Shown here piece by piece: positions 37,741-45,583 of a stretch of 64,000 bases of DNA (position 1 is its first letter; the number at the start of each line of letters is the position of its first letter). A program made the position numbers and the translations under genes. The stretch is from an uncultured Clostridia bacterium (GTDB lineage: Bacteria; Bacillota; Clostridia; Christensenellales; CAG-917), in contig CALVNH010000005.1 of NCBI GenBank assembly GCA_944349635.1, positions 33,442 to 97,441 on the forward strand, in the 5' to 3' direction. The notes beneath the pieces were generated by a model. The model worked only from the letters and a program-made list of their open reading frames with translations, had not been told where the DNA came from and searched no databases.

Positions 37741-38361
37741 ATGAAGAACATCGTTATGCTGGGCGCGCCAGGAGCGGGCAAGGGCACTCAATCGGCTTTG
37801 ATAGCAAAGGAATATTCCGTACCCCATATCTCGACAGGCGACATTCTTCGTATGAACATCAAACAAGGTACGGAGCTGGGCGCGCTTGCCAAGTCCTACA
37901 TCGACAAAGGCGCCCTGGTTCCCGACGAAGTCGTCATCGGCATAGTTGCGGACAGGCTTGCGCAGCCCGACGCTCTGAACGGTTACGTACTGGACGGTTT
38001 TCCCCGCACCATAGCCCAGGCGGAAGCTCTGGACAAGGTGGCGAAAATCGACATAGCAATCAATATCGTCGTTGACACCGACATCATTGTCAAAAGGCTT
38101 TCCGGCAGGCGCGTGTGCGTTTGCGGAGAGACCTGCCACGTGTCCTCGCTGAACGGGAGCGACGTGTGCCCGAGATGTGGCAAGAAGCTCTTCATACGCG
38201 ACGATGACAAGCCCGAAACCGTGAAAGCGAGACTGGAAGTTTACGAAAAGCAGACGGCTCCGCTCATCGGTTACTACGAAAACAAGGGCATTCTCGTGAA
38301 TATAGACGCTGTCGGAACCATCGGCGAAGATTTCGAGAAAATCAAGAAGGTGCTGGAATGA
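37741..38361 (+). CDS. adk: Adenylate kinase, zinc-lid type
   Basis: 206 residues; AMP + ATP to 2 ADP. P-loop GAPGAGKGTQS, AMP-binding HISTGDILRMNI, and DGFPRTIAQAEAL. The lid (about 122-150) carries CVCGETC and CPRCG, cysteines that bind zinc in many Gram-positive enzymes. Standard neighbour of secY and map; the stop overlaps map by four bases. Confidence 0.98.
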   Translation: MKNIVMLGAPGAGKGTQSALIAKEYSVPHISTGDILRMNIKQGTELGALAKSYIDKGALVPDEVVIGIVADRLAQPDALNGYVLDGFPRTIAQAEALDKVAKIDIAINIVVDTDIIVKRLSGRRVCVCGETCHVSSLNGSDVCPRCGKKLFIRDDDKPETVKARLEVYEKQTAPLIGYYENKGILVNIDAVGTIGEDFEKIKKVLE

Positions 38362-39101
38362 TTTATCTCAAAAGTCCGGCTCAAATCGCGGCAATGAAGA
38401 AATCGGGCGCAATTCTGCGCGATTTGCTCTGTGCGATTGAGGAGAGAGTCAAACCGGGCGTCAGCACGAAAAAACTGGACGAATTCGCCTACGAATTCAT
38501 CACGAAACACAATGCGAAGCCTTCTTTTCTGGGCTATGGCGGATTTCCCGCATCTATATGCGCTTCAATCGACGAAGTGGTGGTGCACGGGATACCGGGG
38601 CACAGACGGCTGGAAGAGGGACAGATTATAGGCATCGACGTCGGCGCCGTTCTGGACGGATGGCAGTCGGATGCGGCAAGGACCTTCGCCGTCGGAGAGA
38701 TTTCGCAGGAAAAGCGGAGACTGGTCGACACCACGAGAGAGAGTTTCTTCAAGGGTGTGGAGCAGTTCAGGCAAGGCGGCAGGCTGGGAGACATCTCGCA
38801 CGCGATACAGCAGTACAACGAGGAACGCGGTTTTTCGGTTGTGCGTGCGATGGTGGGACACGGCATAGGCAGAAAGATGCACGAGGACCCGCAAGTGCCC
38901 AACTTCGGCAGCGCGGGACACGGCATCAAGTTGGAAGAGGGGCTCGTGCTTGCGATAGAGCCGATGATAAATCTCGGCACCTGGCAGGTAAAGACTCTGG
39001 ATGACGGCTGGACGTGTGTGACTACGGACGGTAAGCCCTCGGCGCACTACGAGAACACGGTGGCACTCACCGAACACGGAACGGAAATATTGACGCTTTG
39101 A
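38358..39101 (+). CDS. map: Methionine aminopeptidase, type I
   Basis: 247 residues. Removes the initiator methionine. Metal ligands are seen in GIDVGAVLDGWQSDAARTF (two Asp), GHGIGRKMHEDP (His), AIEPMINLGT (Glu) and YENTVALTEHG (Glu). ATGA overlap with adk and with the KOW gene downstream. Confidence 0.98.
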   Translation: MIYLKSPAQIAAMKKSGAILRDLLCAIEERVKPGVSTKKLDEFAYEFITKHNAKPSFLGYGGFPASICASIDEVVVHGIPGHRRLEEGQIIGIDVGAVLDGWQSDAARTFAVGEISQEKRRLVDTTRESFFKGVEQFRQGGRLGDISHAIQQYNEERGFSVVRAMVGHGIGRKMHEDPQVPNFGSAGHGIKLEEGLVLAIEPMINLGTWQVKTLDDGWTCVTTDGKPSAHYENTVALTEHGTEILTL

Positions 39102-39361
39102 TGAAACCCGGTGATATAGTTTATTCGAAGTCGGGACGCGACGGAGGCAGATTTTTCGCGGTGGTCGAAATCGTCGACGAAGGCTACGTGAAGATTGCCG
39201 ACGGCGACCTGCGTCGAATCAGGAACGCCAAACTGAAAAACGTCAAACATCTGCGTCCGACGGGCGACAGGTTGGAACGTATAGCGGAAAAACTCGAGAA
39301 CGGCGCGCAGGTGTTCGATTCCGAACTGTTCAGTGCGCTCAGACTCTACGAAAACAAATAA
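39098..39361 (+). CDS. KOW-domain RNA-binding protein (L14e-like)
   Basis: 87 residues. KPGDIVYSKSGRDGGRFFAV begins a KOW-like barrel similar to eukaryotic L14e/L6e; the second half (KNVKHLRPTG...) is basic. Proteins of this size occupy the same place between map and infA in many Firmicutes. Its role is unknown to me; ribosome-associated RNA binding is likely. ATGA overlap with map. Confidence 0.9.
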   Translation: MMKPGDIVYSKSGRDGGRFFAVVEIVDEGYVKIADGDLRRIRNAKLKNVKHLRPTGDRLERIAEKLENGAQVFDSELFSALRLYENK

Positions 39362-39370
39362 AGGAGTTTT

Positions 39371-39589
39371 ATGTCCAAGGAAGACGTCATCGAAACCGAA
39401 GGTAAAGTTATCGAAGTTCTGCCCAAGACTCAGTTCAAGGTGCAGCTCAGCAACGGCCACATCATTCTGGCTTATTTAGGAGGAAAACTCCGTATCAACA
39501 ACATAAGAATCCTCGAAGGCGACAAAGTCAAAATCGAAATGTCTCCTTACGACCTTTCAAAGGGCAGAATCATTTACAGAAACAAATAG
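39371..39589 (+). CDS. infA: Translation initiation factor IF-1
   Basis: 72 residues, the exact family length. OB fold with [32 protein letters not shown] and [20 protein letters not shown] precedes the ATG. Confidence 0.98.
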   Translation: MSKEDVIETEGKVIEVLPKTQFKVQLSNGHIILAYLGGKLRINNIRILEGDKVKIEMSPYDLSKGRIIYRNK

Positions 39590-39606
39590 ACTTTTAGGAG
39601 GTTTAT

Positions 39607-39723
39607 ATGAAAGTCAGACCCAGCGTCAAGCCTATGTGCGACAAATGTAAAGTTATCAAGAGAAACGGCAAAGTTATGGTAATTTGCCCCAAATATCCCA
39701 ACCACAAGCAACGTCAAGGCTGA
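39607..39723 (+). CDS. rpmJ: 50S ribosomal protein L36
   Basis: 38 residues: [20 protein letters not shown] and on to [11 protein letters not shown]. Zinc ligands are C11, C14, C27 and H33 (CDKC, IC, NH). TTAGGAGG precedes the ATG. Position between infA and rpsM is canonical. Confidence 0.97.
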   Translation: MKVRPSVKPMCDKCKVIKRNGKVMVICPKYPNHKQRQG

Positions 39724-39733
39724 AAACAACGGA

Positions 39734-39782
39734 GCGCAGAGCGGCTGGCCGCGCATTCCAATACCCAAGCGGCTTTCTGCGC
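39734..39782 (+). promoter_or_regulatory. Structured spacer between rpmJ and rpsM
   Basis: GCGCAGA (39734-39740) pairs with TCTGCGC (39776-39782), and within it GCGG (39741-39744) pairs with CCGC (39749-39752). The 97-base gap is by far the longest inside this otherwise packed cluster. It may be a processing site or a ribosomal-protein binding site for the alpha operon; no promoter is evident. Confidence 0.4.
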
Positions 39783-39820
39783 GTAGCACATATATACACG
39801 ATATTTTTTGGAGGTAGAAA

Positions 39821-40195
39821 ATGGCAAGAATAGCCGGCGTGGACCTTCCGCGCGAAAAGAGAGTGGAAATCGGGCTTACCTACATCTACGGTATCGGTCG
39901 TCCGACTGCCACCAAAATCCTGGAAGAGACTGGCATCAATCCCGATACGAGAGTCAAAGATTTGACCGAAGAACAAGTCAGCCTTATCCGTGATTACATC
40001 GAAAAGAATCTTCATGTCGAAGGCGACCTCAAGAGAGAAGTCGGCCTCAACATCAAGCGTCTTATGGAAATCGGTTGCTACAGGGGTATCCGTCACAGAA
40101 AGGGCTTGCCCGTTCGCGGACAGAGCACCAAACAGAACGCCCGTACCAGAAAAGGACCCAAACGTACCGTCGGACGCAAGAAGAAAGGCAAATAA
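39821..40195 (+). CDS. rpsM: 30S ribosomal protein S13
   Basis: 124 residues. [26 protein letters not shown] start, [19 protein letters not shown] and the basic tail [17 protein letters not shown] (quoted in parts). TTGGAGGT precedes the ATG. Confidence 0.98.
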   Translation: MARIAGVDLPREKRVEIGLTYIYGIGRPTATKILEETGINPDTRVKDLTEEQVSLIRDYIEKNLHVEGDLKREVGLNIKRLMEIGCYRGIRHRKGLPVRGQSTKQNARTRKGPKRTVGRKKKGK

Positions 40196-40207
40196 CGGAG
40201 GCGCTTT

Positions 40208-40594
40208 ATGGCAGGTAAAAAGATTAAGAAAAGAAAGGATATTAAGCGCGTAGAGAAGGGTCAGGCCCATATCCACGCGTCGTTCAACAACACAATCGTC
40301 ACCATCACCGATATGAACGGCAACGCAGTGTCGTGGTCTTCTTCCGGCAAACTCAAACTCAGAGGTTCCCGTAAGTCCACTCCTTTTGCCGCGCAGATGG
40401 TCAGCGAAGATGCCGCTAAGGTCGCATACGACCAGGGCATGAGAACCGTGGAAGTTTACGTCAAGGGTCCCGGACAGGGCAGAGAATCCGCCATTCGCGC
40501 ACTTGCGAACGTCGGTCTGGAAGTCACGCTCATTCAGGACGTTTCCCCCATTCCTCACAACGGTTGCCGTCCGCCCAAGCGCAGAAGATTATAG
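40208..40594 (+). CDS. rpsK: 30S ribosomal protein S11
   Basis: 128 residues. [39 protein letters not shown], and the end [15 protein letters not shown] are diagnostic. Part of the platform of the small subunit. Confidence 0.98.
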   Translation: MAGKKIKKRKDIKRVEKGQAHIHASFNNTIVTITDMNGNAVSWSSSGKLKLRGSRKSTPFAAQMVSEDAAKVAYDQGMRTVEVYVKGPGQGRESAIRALANVGLEVTLIQDVSPIPHNGCRPPKRRRL

Positions 40595-40608
40595 GAGGTA
40601 GTTAAGTT

Positions 40609-41232
40609 ATGGCTAAATATACAGGCGCGGATTGCCGTCTTTGCAGACGCGAAGGCTGCAAACTTTATCTCAAAGGCGAGAAATGCAATTCTCCCAAATG
40701 CACGCTTCTGACCAAATACGCTCCTCCCGGACAGCACGGCAAGAGCAGAAAGAAAGCTTCCGGTTACTCCTTGCAGCTCCGTGAGAAGCAGAAGACCAAG
40801 AGATACTACGGTATCAGCGAGAAGCAGTTCGTCATGTACTACGAGAAAGCCACGGAAATGCGCGGCGTCACCGGTCAGCTCATGCTCGAACTCATCGAAA
40901 GAAGACTGGACAACGTGGTTTACCGTCTGGGTCTCGGCACCAGCCGTGCCATGGCGCGTCAGATTGTCAATCACGGACACATCACCGTCAACGGCAAGAG
41001 AGTCGACATTCCCTCTTACCTCGTCAAAGTCGGCGACGTCATCGCCGTCAAAGAAAACAAGAAGGATTTGCCCATCTGGCAAGCTGCGAAAGAGGTCAAA
41101 AATCTCAGCATAGTCAAATGGCTCGAATGGGACAACGCAACCCTCACCGGCAAAGTTGTCGCGCTTCCCGCAAGAGAAGACATCGACCTTGACATCAAAG
41201 AACACCTCATCGTCGAGTTGTACTCGAAATAA
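40609..41232 (+). CDS. rpsD: 30S ribosomal protein S4, zinc type
   Basis: 207 residues. The N-terminal cysteines (C9, C12, C17 and others in [15 protein letters not shown]) mark the zinc-binding version. [21 protein letters not shown], and the S4 domain [28 protein letters not shown] precedes the ATG. Confidence 0.98.
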   Translation: MAKYTGADCRLCRREGCKLYLKGEKCNSPKCTLLTKYAPPGQHGKSRKKASGYSLQLREKQKTKRYYGISEKQFVMYYEKATEMRGVTGQLMLELIERRLDNVVYRLGLGTSRAMARQIVNHGHITVNGKRVDIPSYLVKVGDVIAVKENKKDLPIWQAAKEVKNLSIVKWLEWDNATLTGKVVALPAREDIDLDIKEHLIVELYSK

Positions 41233-41252
41233 TCTGATTGGAGGATACAGTT

Positions 41253-42209
41253 ATGATGGAGATAAAAAGACCCAAGATAACCTTCGAAGAGAACGAAAGC
41301 AAAAACTATGCCAAGTTCGTCGTCGAACCTCTCGAACGCGGTTTCGGCACCACTCTCGGCAACAGTTTGAGACGCGTACTCCTGTCCTCTCTTCCCGGAG
41401 CGGCGGCAGTCGGTATTAAAATCGACGGCGTGGACCACGAGTTCTCCACTATCAAGGGCGTAAAAGAGGAAGTCACCGAGATTATCCTCAACCTCAAAAC
41501 CGTCCGATTCAGAGTATCCGCAGCGTCAGAAAAATCTGAAAAAATCGAACTTCATCTCTCCGCAGAGGGAGCCTGCACCGTGACAGCCGGCGACATCGAC
41601 CTGCCTGCCGACGTGGAAGTGCTCAACCCCGACCAGCTCATCTGCACCATCGACGAGGGCGGCAAACTGAATATGTCCATCTACGTCGGAACGGGCAGAG
41701 GCTACGTTCCCGCAGAACGCAACAAGGACTCCCGCGAGCCCATCGGTTTCATTCCCGTCGACAGCATCTTTACCCCTGTCACCAAGGCGAATTACACCGT
41801 CGAGAGCACGCGTGTGGAGCAGAGCATCGATTTCGACAAACTCACCATCGAGGTCACTACCGACGGAACCGTCTCCGCAAAAGAAATCATTTCTCTCGCG
41901 GCGAAAATCGTCAACGACCACATGAAACTTTTCGTCGAGCTCGTCGACAATATGAACGAGCAGAACATTCTGGTGTCCCAAGACGACGATAAAGCGCAGA
42001 AAGTTCTCGAAATGTCCGTAGAGGATCTCGACCTCTCCGTGCGTTCCTACAACTGCCTCAAGCGCGCCAACATTCACACCGTCGAGGACCTCACCAGACG
42101 TACCGAGGACGATATGCTCAAAGTCAGAAACCTCGGCAGAAAATCCCTCGAAGAGGTCGTGAAAAAGCTCGAAGACCTCGGGCTCGGTCTCAAAGCGCAA
42201 GAGGACTAG
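41253..42209 (+). CDS. rpoA: DNA-directed RNA polymerase subunit alpha
   Basis: 318 residues. Assembly domain with FVVEPLERGFGTTLGNSLRR and LLSSLPGAAAVGIKIDGV; C-terminal domain from about 250 with LDLSVRSYNCLKRANIHTVE and NLGRKSLEEVVKKL, which contacts UP elements and activators. GGAGGA lies seven bases before ATG 41253; the TTG at 41238 overlaps that site and is not used. Confidence 0.98.
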   Translation: MMEIKRPKITFEENESKNYAKFVVEPLERGFGTTLGNSLRRVLLSSLPGAAAVGIKIDGVDHEFSTIKGVKEEVTEIILNLKTVRFRVSAASEKSEKIELHLSAEGACTVTAGDIDLPADVEVLNPDQLICTIDEGGKLNMSIYVGTGRGYVPAERNKDSREPIGFIPVDSIFTPVTKANYTVESTRVEQSIDFDKLTIEVTTDGTVSAKEIISLAAKIVNDHMKLFVELVDNMNEQNILVSQDDDKAQKVLEMSVEDLDLSVRSYNCLKRANIHTVEDLTRRTEDDMLKVRNLGRKSLEEVVKKLEDLGLGLKAQED

Positions 42210-42218
42210 GAGGACACT

Positions 42219-42725
42219 ATGGCAAGAAAATTAGGTAAACGTACCGATCAAAGAATGGCAATGCTCAAAAACCAGGTTTCGGAACTCCTTTGGTACGGCG
42301 AAATCGAGACCACTCTCGACCGCGCAAAGGAAGTCAGAAGACTCGCCGAAAAATATATCACTCTCGCAATCCGCTCCTACCAGGACGAAGTCAAGGTCAC
42401 CAAAACCAAGACCAATGCGAAGGGCGAAAAAGTTCAGGTCGAATTCGTCAACGACGGCGCAAAGAAACTCGCCGCTCGCAGAAGACTCATGGCGGAACTT
42501 CGCGATTTGCAGGAAATTCGTATGGAAAAAGAGAGCAAATCCGCATTTGTGGCTCGTATCAAGGACGTCAATCATCCTCTCATCGAGAAGATGTTCAAAG
42601 AGTATGCTCCCAAATACGATGCGCGCGCGACTGAACTCGGCAAGGGCGGCGGCTACACCCGCATTCTGAAAACCGGCACCCGCCGCGGCGACGCCGCACA
42701 GGTCTGCATTCTGCAGCTTGTGTAA
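42219..42725 (+). CDS. rplQ: 50S ribosomal protein L17
   Basis: 168 residues, the longer form with an insert of about 45 residues (TKTNAKGEKVQVEFVNDGAK). RTDQRMAMLKNQVSELLWYG resembles the standard start and TGTRRGDAAQVCILQLV the standard end. Last gene of the supercluster. Confidence 0.97.
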   Translation: MARKLGKRTDQRMAMLKNQVSELLWYGEIETTLDRAKEVRRLAEKYITLAIRSYQDEVKVTKTKTNAKGEKVQVEFVNDGAKKLAARRRLMAELRDLQEIRMEKESKSAFVARIKDVNHPLIEKMFKEYAPKYDARATELGKGGGYTRILKTGTRRGDAAQVCILQLV

Positions 42726-42743
42726 TCACTTCAAAGATTTACA

Positions 42744-42779
42744 AAAATACGGGAACGCGATATCGCGTTCCCGTATTTT
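42744..42779 (+). terminator. Terminator of the ribosomal supercluster (perfect palindrome)
   Basis: AAAATACGGGAACGCGAT (42744-42761) is followed directly by its exact complement ending in GTATTTT (42762-42779), a 36-base perfect palindrome. Its symmetry lets it serve the XRE gene on the opposite strand too. Confidence 0.9.
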
Positions 42780-42811
42780 CATTTAGGCTCATTGTTCCCG
42801 ATATAGCTCCT

Positions 42812-43045
42812 TCATTTGAAAGAGTCGTTTCCCGTGTCGTATTTCTCGACGTCGACAAGGTCTTCGAAGCGTATGTTCAGAATCCTCAAAATAAGAATTA
42901 TATTTCCTAGAGAAGGTTCGACTTCTCCGCATTCCCATCGGCTCAGCAACTGTTGAGTCGTGCCGATTTTTGCGGCAAACTCTTTTTGAGACAGATTTGC
43001 CGCAATTCTTTCGCGCTTTAGATTTTCACCGAAAAACGATTTCAC
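42812..43045 (-). CDS. Small XRE-family repressor
   Basis: 77 residues, essentially one helix-turn-helix domain: GENLKRERIAANLSQKEFAA with KIGTTQQLLSRWECG as the recognition region, and SLGNIILILRILNIRFEDLV. Divergent from a membrane-protein gene with 101 bases between; two matching palindromes in that gap are its likely operators. The coding DNA is more AT-rich than its neighbours, hinting at a different history. Confidence 0.88.
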   Translation of the reverse strand: MKSFFGENLKRERIAANLSQKEFAAKIGTTQQLLSRWECGEVEPSLGNIILILRILNIRFEDLVDVEKYDTGNDSFK

Positions 43046-43049
43046 GATA

Positions 43050-43078
43050 TTGACTTTACATTAAATATTATGTAATAT
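43050..43078 (+). promoter_or_regulatory. Promoter for the membrane protein, overlapped by operators
   Basis: TTGACT at 43050-43055, a 17-base spacer and TAATAT at 43073-43078. The first palindrome lies within the spacer, the second just downstream of the -10. Confidence 0.65.
43058..43073. promoter_or_regulatory. Operator-like palindrome 1
   Basis: ACATTAAATATTATGT, an imperfect 16-base palindrome (outer five pairs match) between the -35 and -10 elements. It matches palindrome 2 at 13 of 16 or better positions. Confidence 0.55.
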
Positions 43079-43086
43079 GTAGATGA

Positions 43087-43102
43087 ACATAATATATTAT
43101 GT
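43087..43102. promoter_or_regulatory. Operator-like palindrome 2
   Basis: ACATAATATATTATGT, a perfect 16-base palindrome, centred 29 bases from palindrome 1, near three helical turns. Between the two, ATGT and ACAT half-sites also face each other (43077-43090). Confidence 0.6.
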
Positions 43103-43146
43103 AAGATTTAAGGGTGAAATAAACTCGTTAGTAGGGGGAGAGGGAA

Positions 43147-44433
43147 TTGTATCGGGACGAAATTGATAAAGACAATTTTGACCTGGAGCCCGTAAAATTG
43201 TCAAGGGACGGAATTGTCGGGTCACAATCCGAGAATATCGACAACAATCCCGTGAATGCCGAATTAAAAGGCAGAACAGCAAGAAAGGACAAGGTCAAAG
43301 TTTCCGGGTGCGAGCCTAAAATTTCCTGTTATCAAGCGATAAAGAATCTGACGGAGCAAATGATGGTGCGCCGCACTTGCGAAGAGGGATTCAAAACGGA
43401 GTTTATCAACAAGTGTACATCGAAGAACGTGCAGCTTGTTTACTTTCCTTATGTAGTGCAGGAGGGAACTGCAACTTCCGCAAAATGGACGGGATTGGAG
43501 TCTAAAACTTCGACAACGGGATATCGCGTGACGATAACGGGGAGCGAGGCGAGCGGCTATACCGGCGAAGTGCATGAAGACACAACTACGGACTGGTCTC
43601 TGGAAGACATAGAAGTCAAACTCGATGTAAAAGACAAAGAGGTGTGTGCAGACGAACGCATAAACAAAATCGTCGACGCCGAGATTGTCGAAATCAGCAT
43701 TCCGATGCCAGACGAACAGGATGCGAAAAAAATCGAATCCTTAAAGTACAAAGCATGGGAAAATCTCGACAAAAAGCTTAAAGAAAGAAGCAAAAAAGAG
43801 CGGAATCTCCCTCAAAGAGCCAAAGTTTCGACACAAAAAGACGAAACAAGGGTCATTTATTATCCTATGTACTTGTTTTGTGTCAAAGGTATTTACAGCT
43901 ACGTCAACGGCATTGACGGAAGCGTTGTACTGAATTACGAGAAGGGCGGTAGTTATCAGACAGACATTGCGACAATGAAAAAAAAGGATATTCTGCCCAA
44001 GACGATTGCAACTTTGGTGATGGCAACCGTAATTGTCTTTATGATTTACACCTTGGTCAGAGTAATAATACTGGAGGTGGAAAGCTGGCACATTTACGAC
44101 CCAAATATGTATGACAGCGAATTGTCCCATAAAGGCGGTTATGCGGCAATCATAGGTGGCAACATACTTGTGTGTTTGGTGTGGGGCGGGTATGTGTTTT
44201 TGAGAGCCTTTCTGATTGCCGACCACGGTTTGTATCTCAATGCCTATTTAGAGTGGGAGAAAGAGGAGCGGCAAACATCGTCTTTCACTTTGGACAGGAA
44301 ACGAGTTTTCAAATACTGTGGCTTGCTTGCCATGACAATAATATGGGCGGCGGTTTTGATTATAATCTATATTTCCATAAGCTCCATATTTGTTGTCGAC
44401 GGTTTTGGCGGCATATTCGACGCGATGTTTTGA
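43147..44433 (+). CDS. Uncharacterised three-helix membrane protein
   Basis: 428 residues; no family recognised. The first ~230 residues are polar and charged, with a central beta-like part (GYRVTITGSEASGYTGEVHE) and a Lys-rich helix near 200-230. Residues about 237-259 read IYYPMYLFCVKGIYSYVNGIDG, resembling the LPVWVCGYKYRKRTYSFIVNG motif of the zinc-ribbon membrane protein at 9939-10988; this suggests a distant relative that has lost the ribbons. Helices lie at about 286-308, 332-357 and 391-418. The start is TTG 43147 after a GGGGGAGAGGG site; the first ATG would be 71 codons on. Divergent from the XRE gene and probably repressed by it. Confidence 0.75.
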   Translation: MYRDEIDKDNFDLEPVKLSRDGIVGSQSENIDNNPVNAELKGRTARKDKVKVSGCEPKISCYQAIKNLTEQMMVRRTCEEGFKTEFINKCTSKNVQLVYFPYVVQEGTATSAKWTGLESKTSTTGYRVTITGSEASGYTGEVHEDTTTDWSLEDIEVKLDVKDKEVCADERINKIVDAEIVEISIPMPDEQDAKKIESLKYKAWENLDKKLKERSKKERNLPQRAKVSTQKDETRVIYYPMYLFCVKGIYSYVNGIDGSVVLNYEKGGSYQTDIATMKKKDILPKTIATLVMATVIVFMIYTLVRVIILEVESWHIYDPNMYDSELSHKGGYAAIIGGNILVCLVWGGYVFLRAFLIADHGLYLNAYLEWEKEERQTSSFTLDRKRVFKYCGLLAMTIIWAAVLIIIYISISSIFVVDGFGGIFDAMF

Positions 44434-44556
44434 CAAACGATTTCGGTGTTAAGCCGCAAAAAAAGAACGTCATGCTTTCTTTCGGATTGTATGTGAGAGA
44501 AAAAGGGTGACGCAACAACAACGGTATCGGCAATTCTGCCGTTGCTCAATCTAGTC

Positions 44557-44589
44557 GACAGAGGCGCGGGATTTTCCCGCGTTTCTGTC
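44557..44589. terminator. Long hairpin between convergent genes
   Basis: GACAGA (44557-44562) and CGCGGG (44565-44570) pair with CCCGCG (44576-44581) and TCTGTC (44584-44589), two G-T pairs between, loop ATTTT. No classical T tail directly follows on either strand. A smaller CGGCA/TGCCG hairpin lies just upstream. The rest of 44434-44689 shows no gene. Confidence 0.5.
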
Positions 44590-44689
44590 TATATATGGCT
44601 TTTTTCGATCTTTTGCGTGTGTTTTTGTGCGAAAAAGAGCGCGCTGCGCAAACGAGCGTGTGAGTGCGGAATATGTCGCTTCCGCGTGA

Positions 44690-45418
44690 CTATTCGGGTT
44701 TTTTCCAGAGATTGGCGCGTTCGGGATGATAAATGGCACCCAGAATTCGGTCCTTGGCAAAGGGGACTTCCTTGCAGATGTGCTTTATCAGATTCTTTGC
44801 GTATTCGCGTTGGGAAACGTGATTCTGCGGGCAAGGATTGTTCACCAAAGGAAGATTGAGCGTTTTTACGGTGTGCGCGATGTCGTATTCCTCGATGTAA
44901 ATGAAAGGACGAATCAACGTCACGCCACTCTTGTCCATAAATGCGGTGGGTGAAAAACACGAGAAACGTCCTTCGTAAATCAAGGACATAATCATGGTTT
45001 CCGCCACGTCGTCGGCGTTGTGTCCGAGAGCCAGTTTGCCGCCGCCCAAGCGGTTGATTTCGCTGTTCAGCGCGCCCCTGCGGAATTTTGCGCAGAGAGA
45101 GCAGGGGTTGCTTTCTTCGCGGGCTTCGAAGACTATTTCGGCGATGTCCGTTTTTACGATGTGTCTTTCGACACCGAGAGAGCGGCAATATTCCGTGAGA
45201 GCCAGGTTTTCCGCCTGCGGAGCGTCTTTGAAGCCCATATCCACGGTGACGGCTTCGAGAGAAAACTTTTCGGGAGAAAACTTTTTGTATGCCGCAAGCG
45301 CGGAAAGCAGCAGTACGCTGTCCTTTCCGCCCGAAAGTCCGACGAAAATTCTGTCTCCGTCGGAAATCATCTTGTAGTCCTGAATGGCGCGGCGCATCGC
45401 CGAAAGAATCTTTTGCAT
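44690..45418 (-). CDS. TtcA-like PP-loop tRNA thiolation enzyme
   Basis: 242 residues. PP-loop SGGKDS at residues 29-34; cysteines C106 and C109 (NPCSLC) and C196 (NNPCPQN) are placed as the iron-sulfur ligands of TtcA/TtuA-type enzymes. GHNADDVAETMIMSL is also typical. Likely 2-thiolation of a tRNA base, position uncertain (TtcA uses cytidine 32). Start MQKILSAMRRAIQDYKMI fits relatives. No ribosome binding site precedes the ATG; the promoter's -10 lies only six bases upstream, so the transcript is probably leaderless. Confidence 0.88.
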   Translation of the reverse strand: MQKILSAMRRAIQDYKMISDGDRIFVGLSGGKDSVLLLSALAAYKKFSPEKFSLEAVTVDMGFKDAPQAENLALTEYCRSLGVERHIVKTDIAEIVFEAREESNPCSLCAKFRRGALNSEINRLGGGKLALGHNADDVAETMIMSLIYEGRFSCFSPTAFMDKSGVTLIRPFIYIEEYDIAHTVKTLNLPLVNNPCPQNHVSQREYAKNLIKHICKEVPFAKDRILGAIYHPERANLWKKPE

Positions 45419-45424
45419 AACGGA

Positions 45425-45453
45425 ATTATATCAACATAGCGGATTTTTGGCAA
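45425..45453 (-). promoter_or_regulatory. Extended -10 promoter of the TtcA-like gene
   Basis: On the minus strand TTGCCA, a 17-base spacer ending in TGA, then TATAAT (plus-strand 45425-45430). Transcription would begin at or within a base of the ATG at 45418. Confidence 0.75.
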
Positions 45454-45536
45454 CAGAATTGCATTCGGCAGGTTGCGGGGCAGTATAATAACGGGGCGGG
45501 TGCGGAAAATATTCCGTGGAGCCGCGACGTCATTCC

Positions 45537-45565
45537 TTGACTTGCGTGGCGTTTTCACTTATACT
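45537..45565 (+). promoter_or_regulatory. Promoter of the small-multidrug-export gene
   Basis: TTGACT at 45537-45542, a 17-base spacer and TATACT at 45560-45565, 18 bases before the GTG start. Confidence 0.75.
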
Positions 45566-45583
45566 GCTCTCGAGAGGTGTCGC

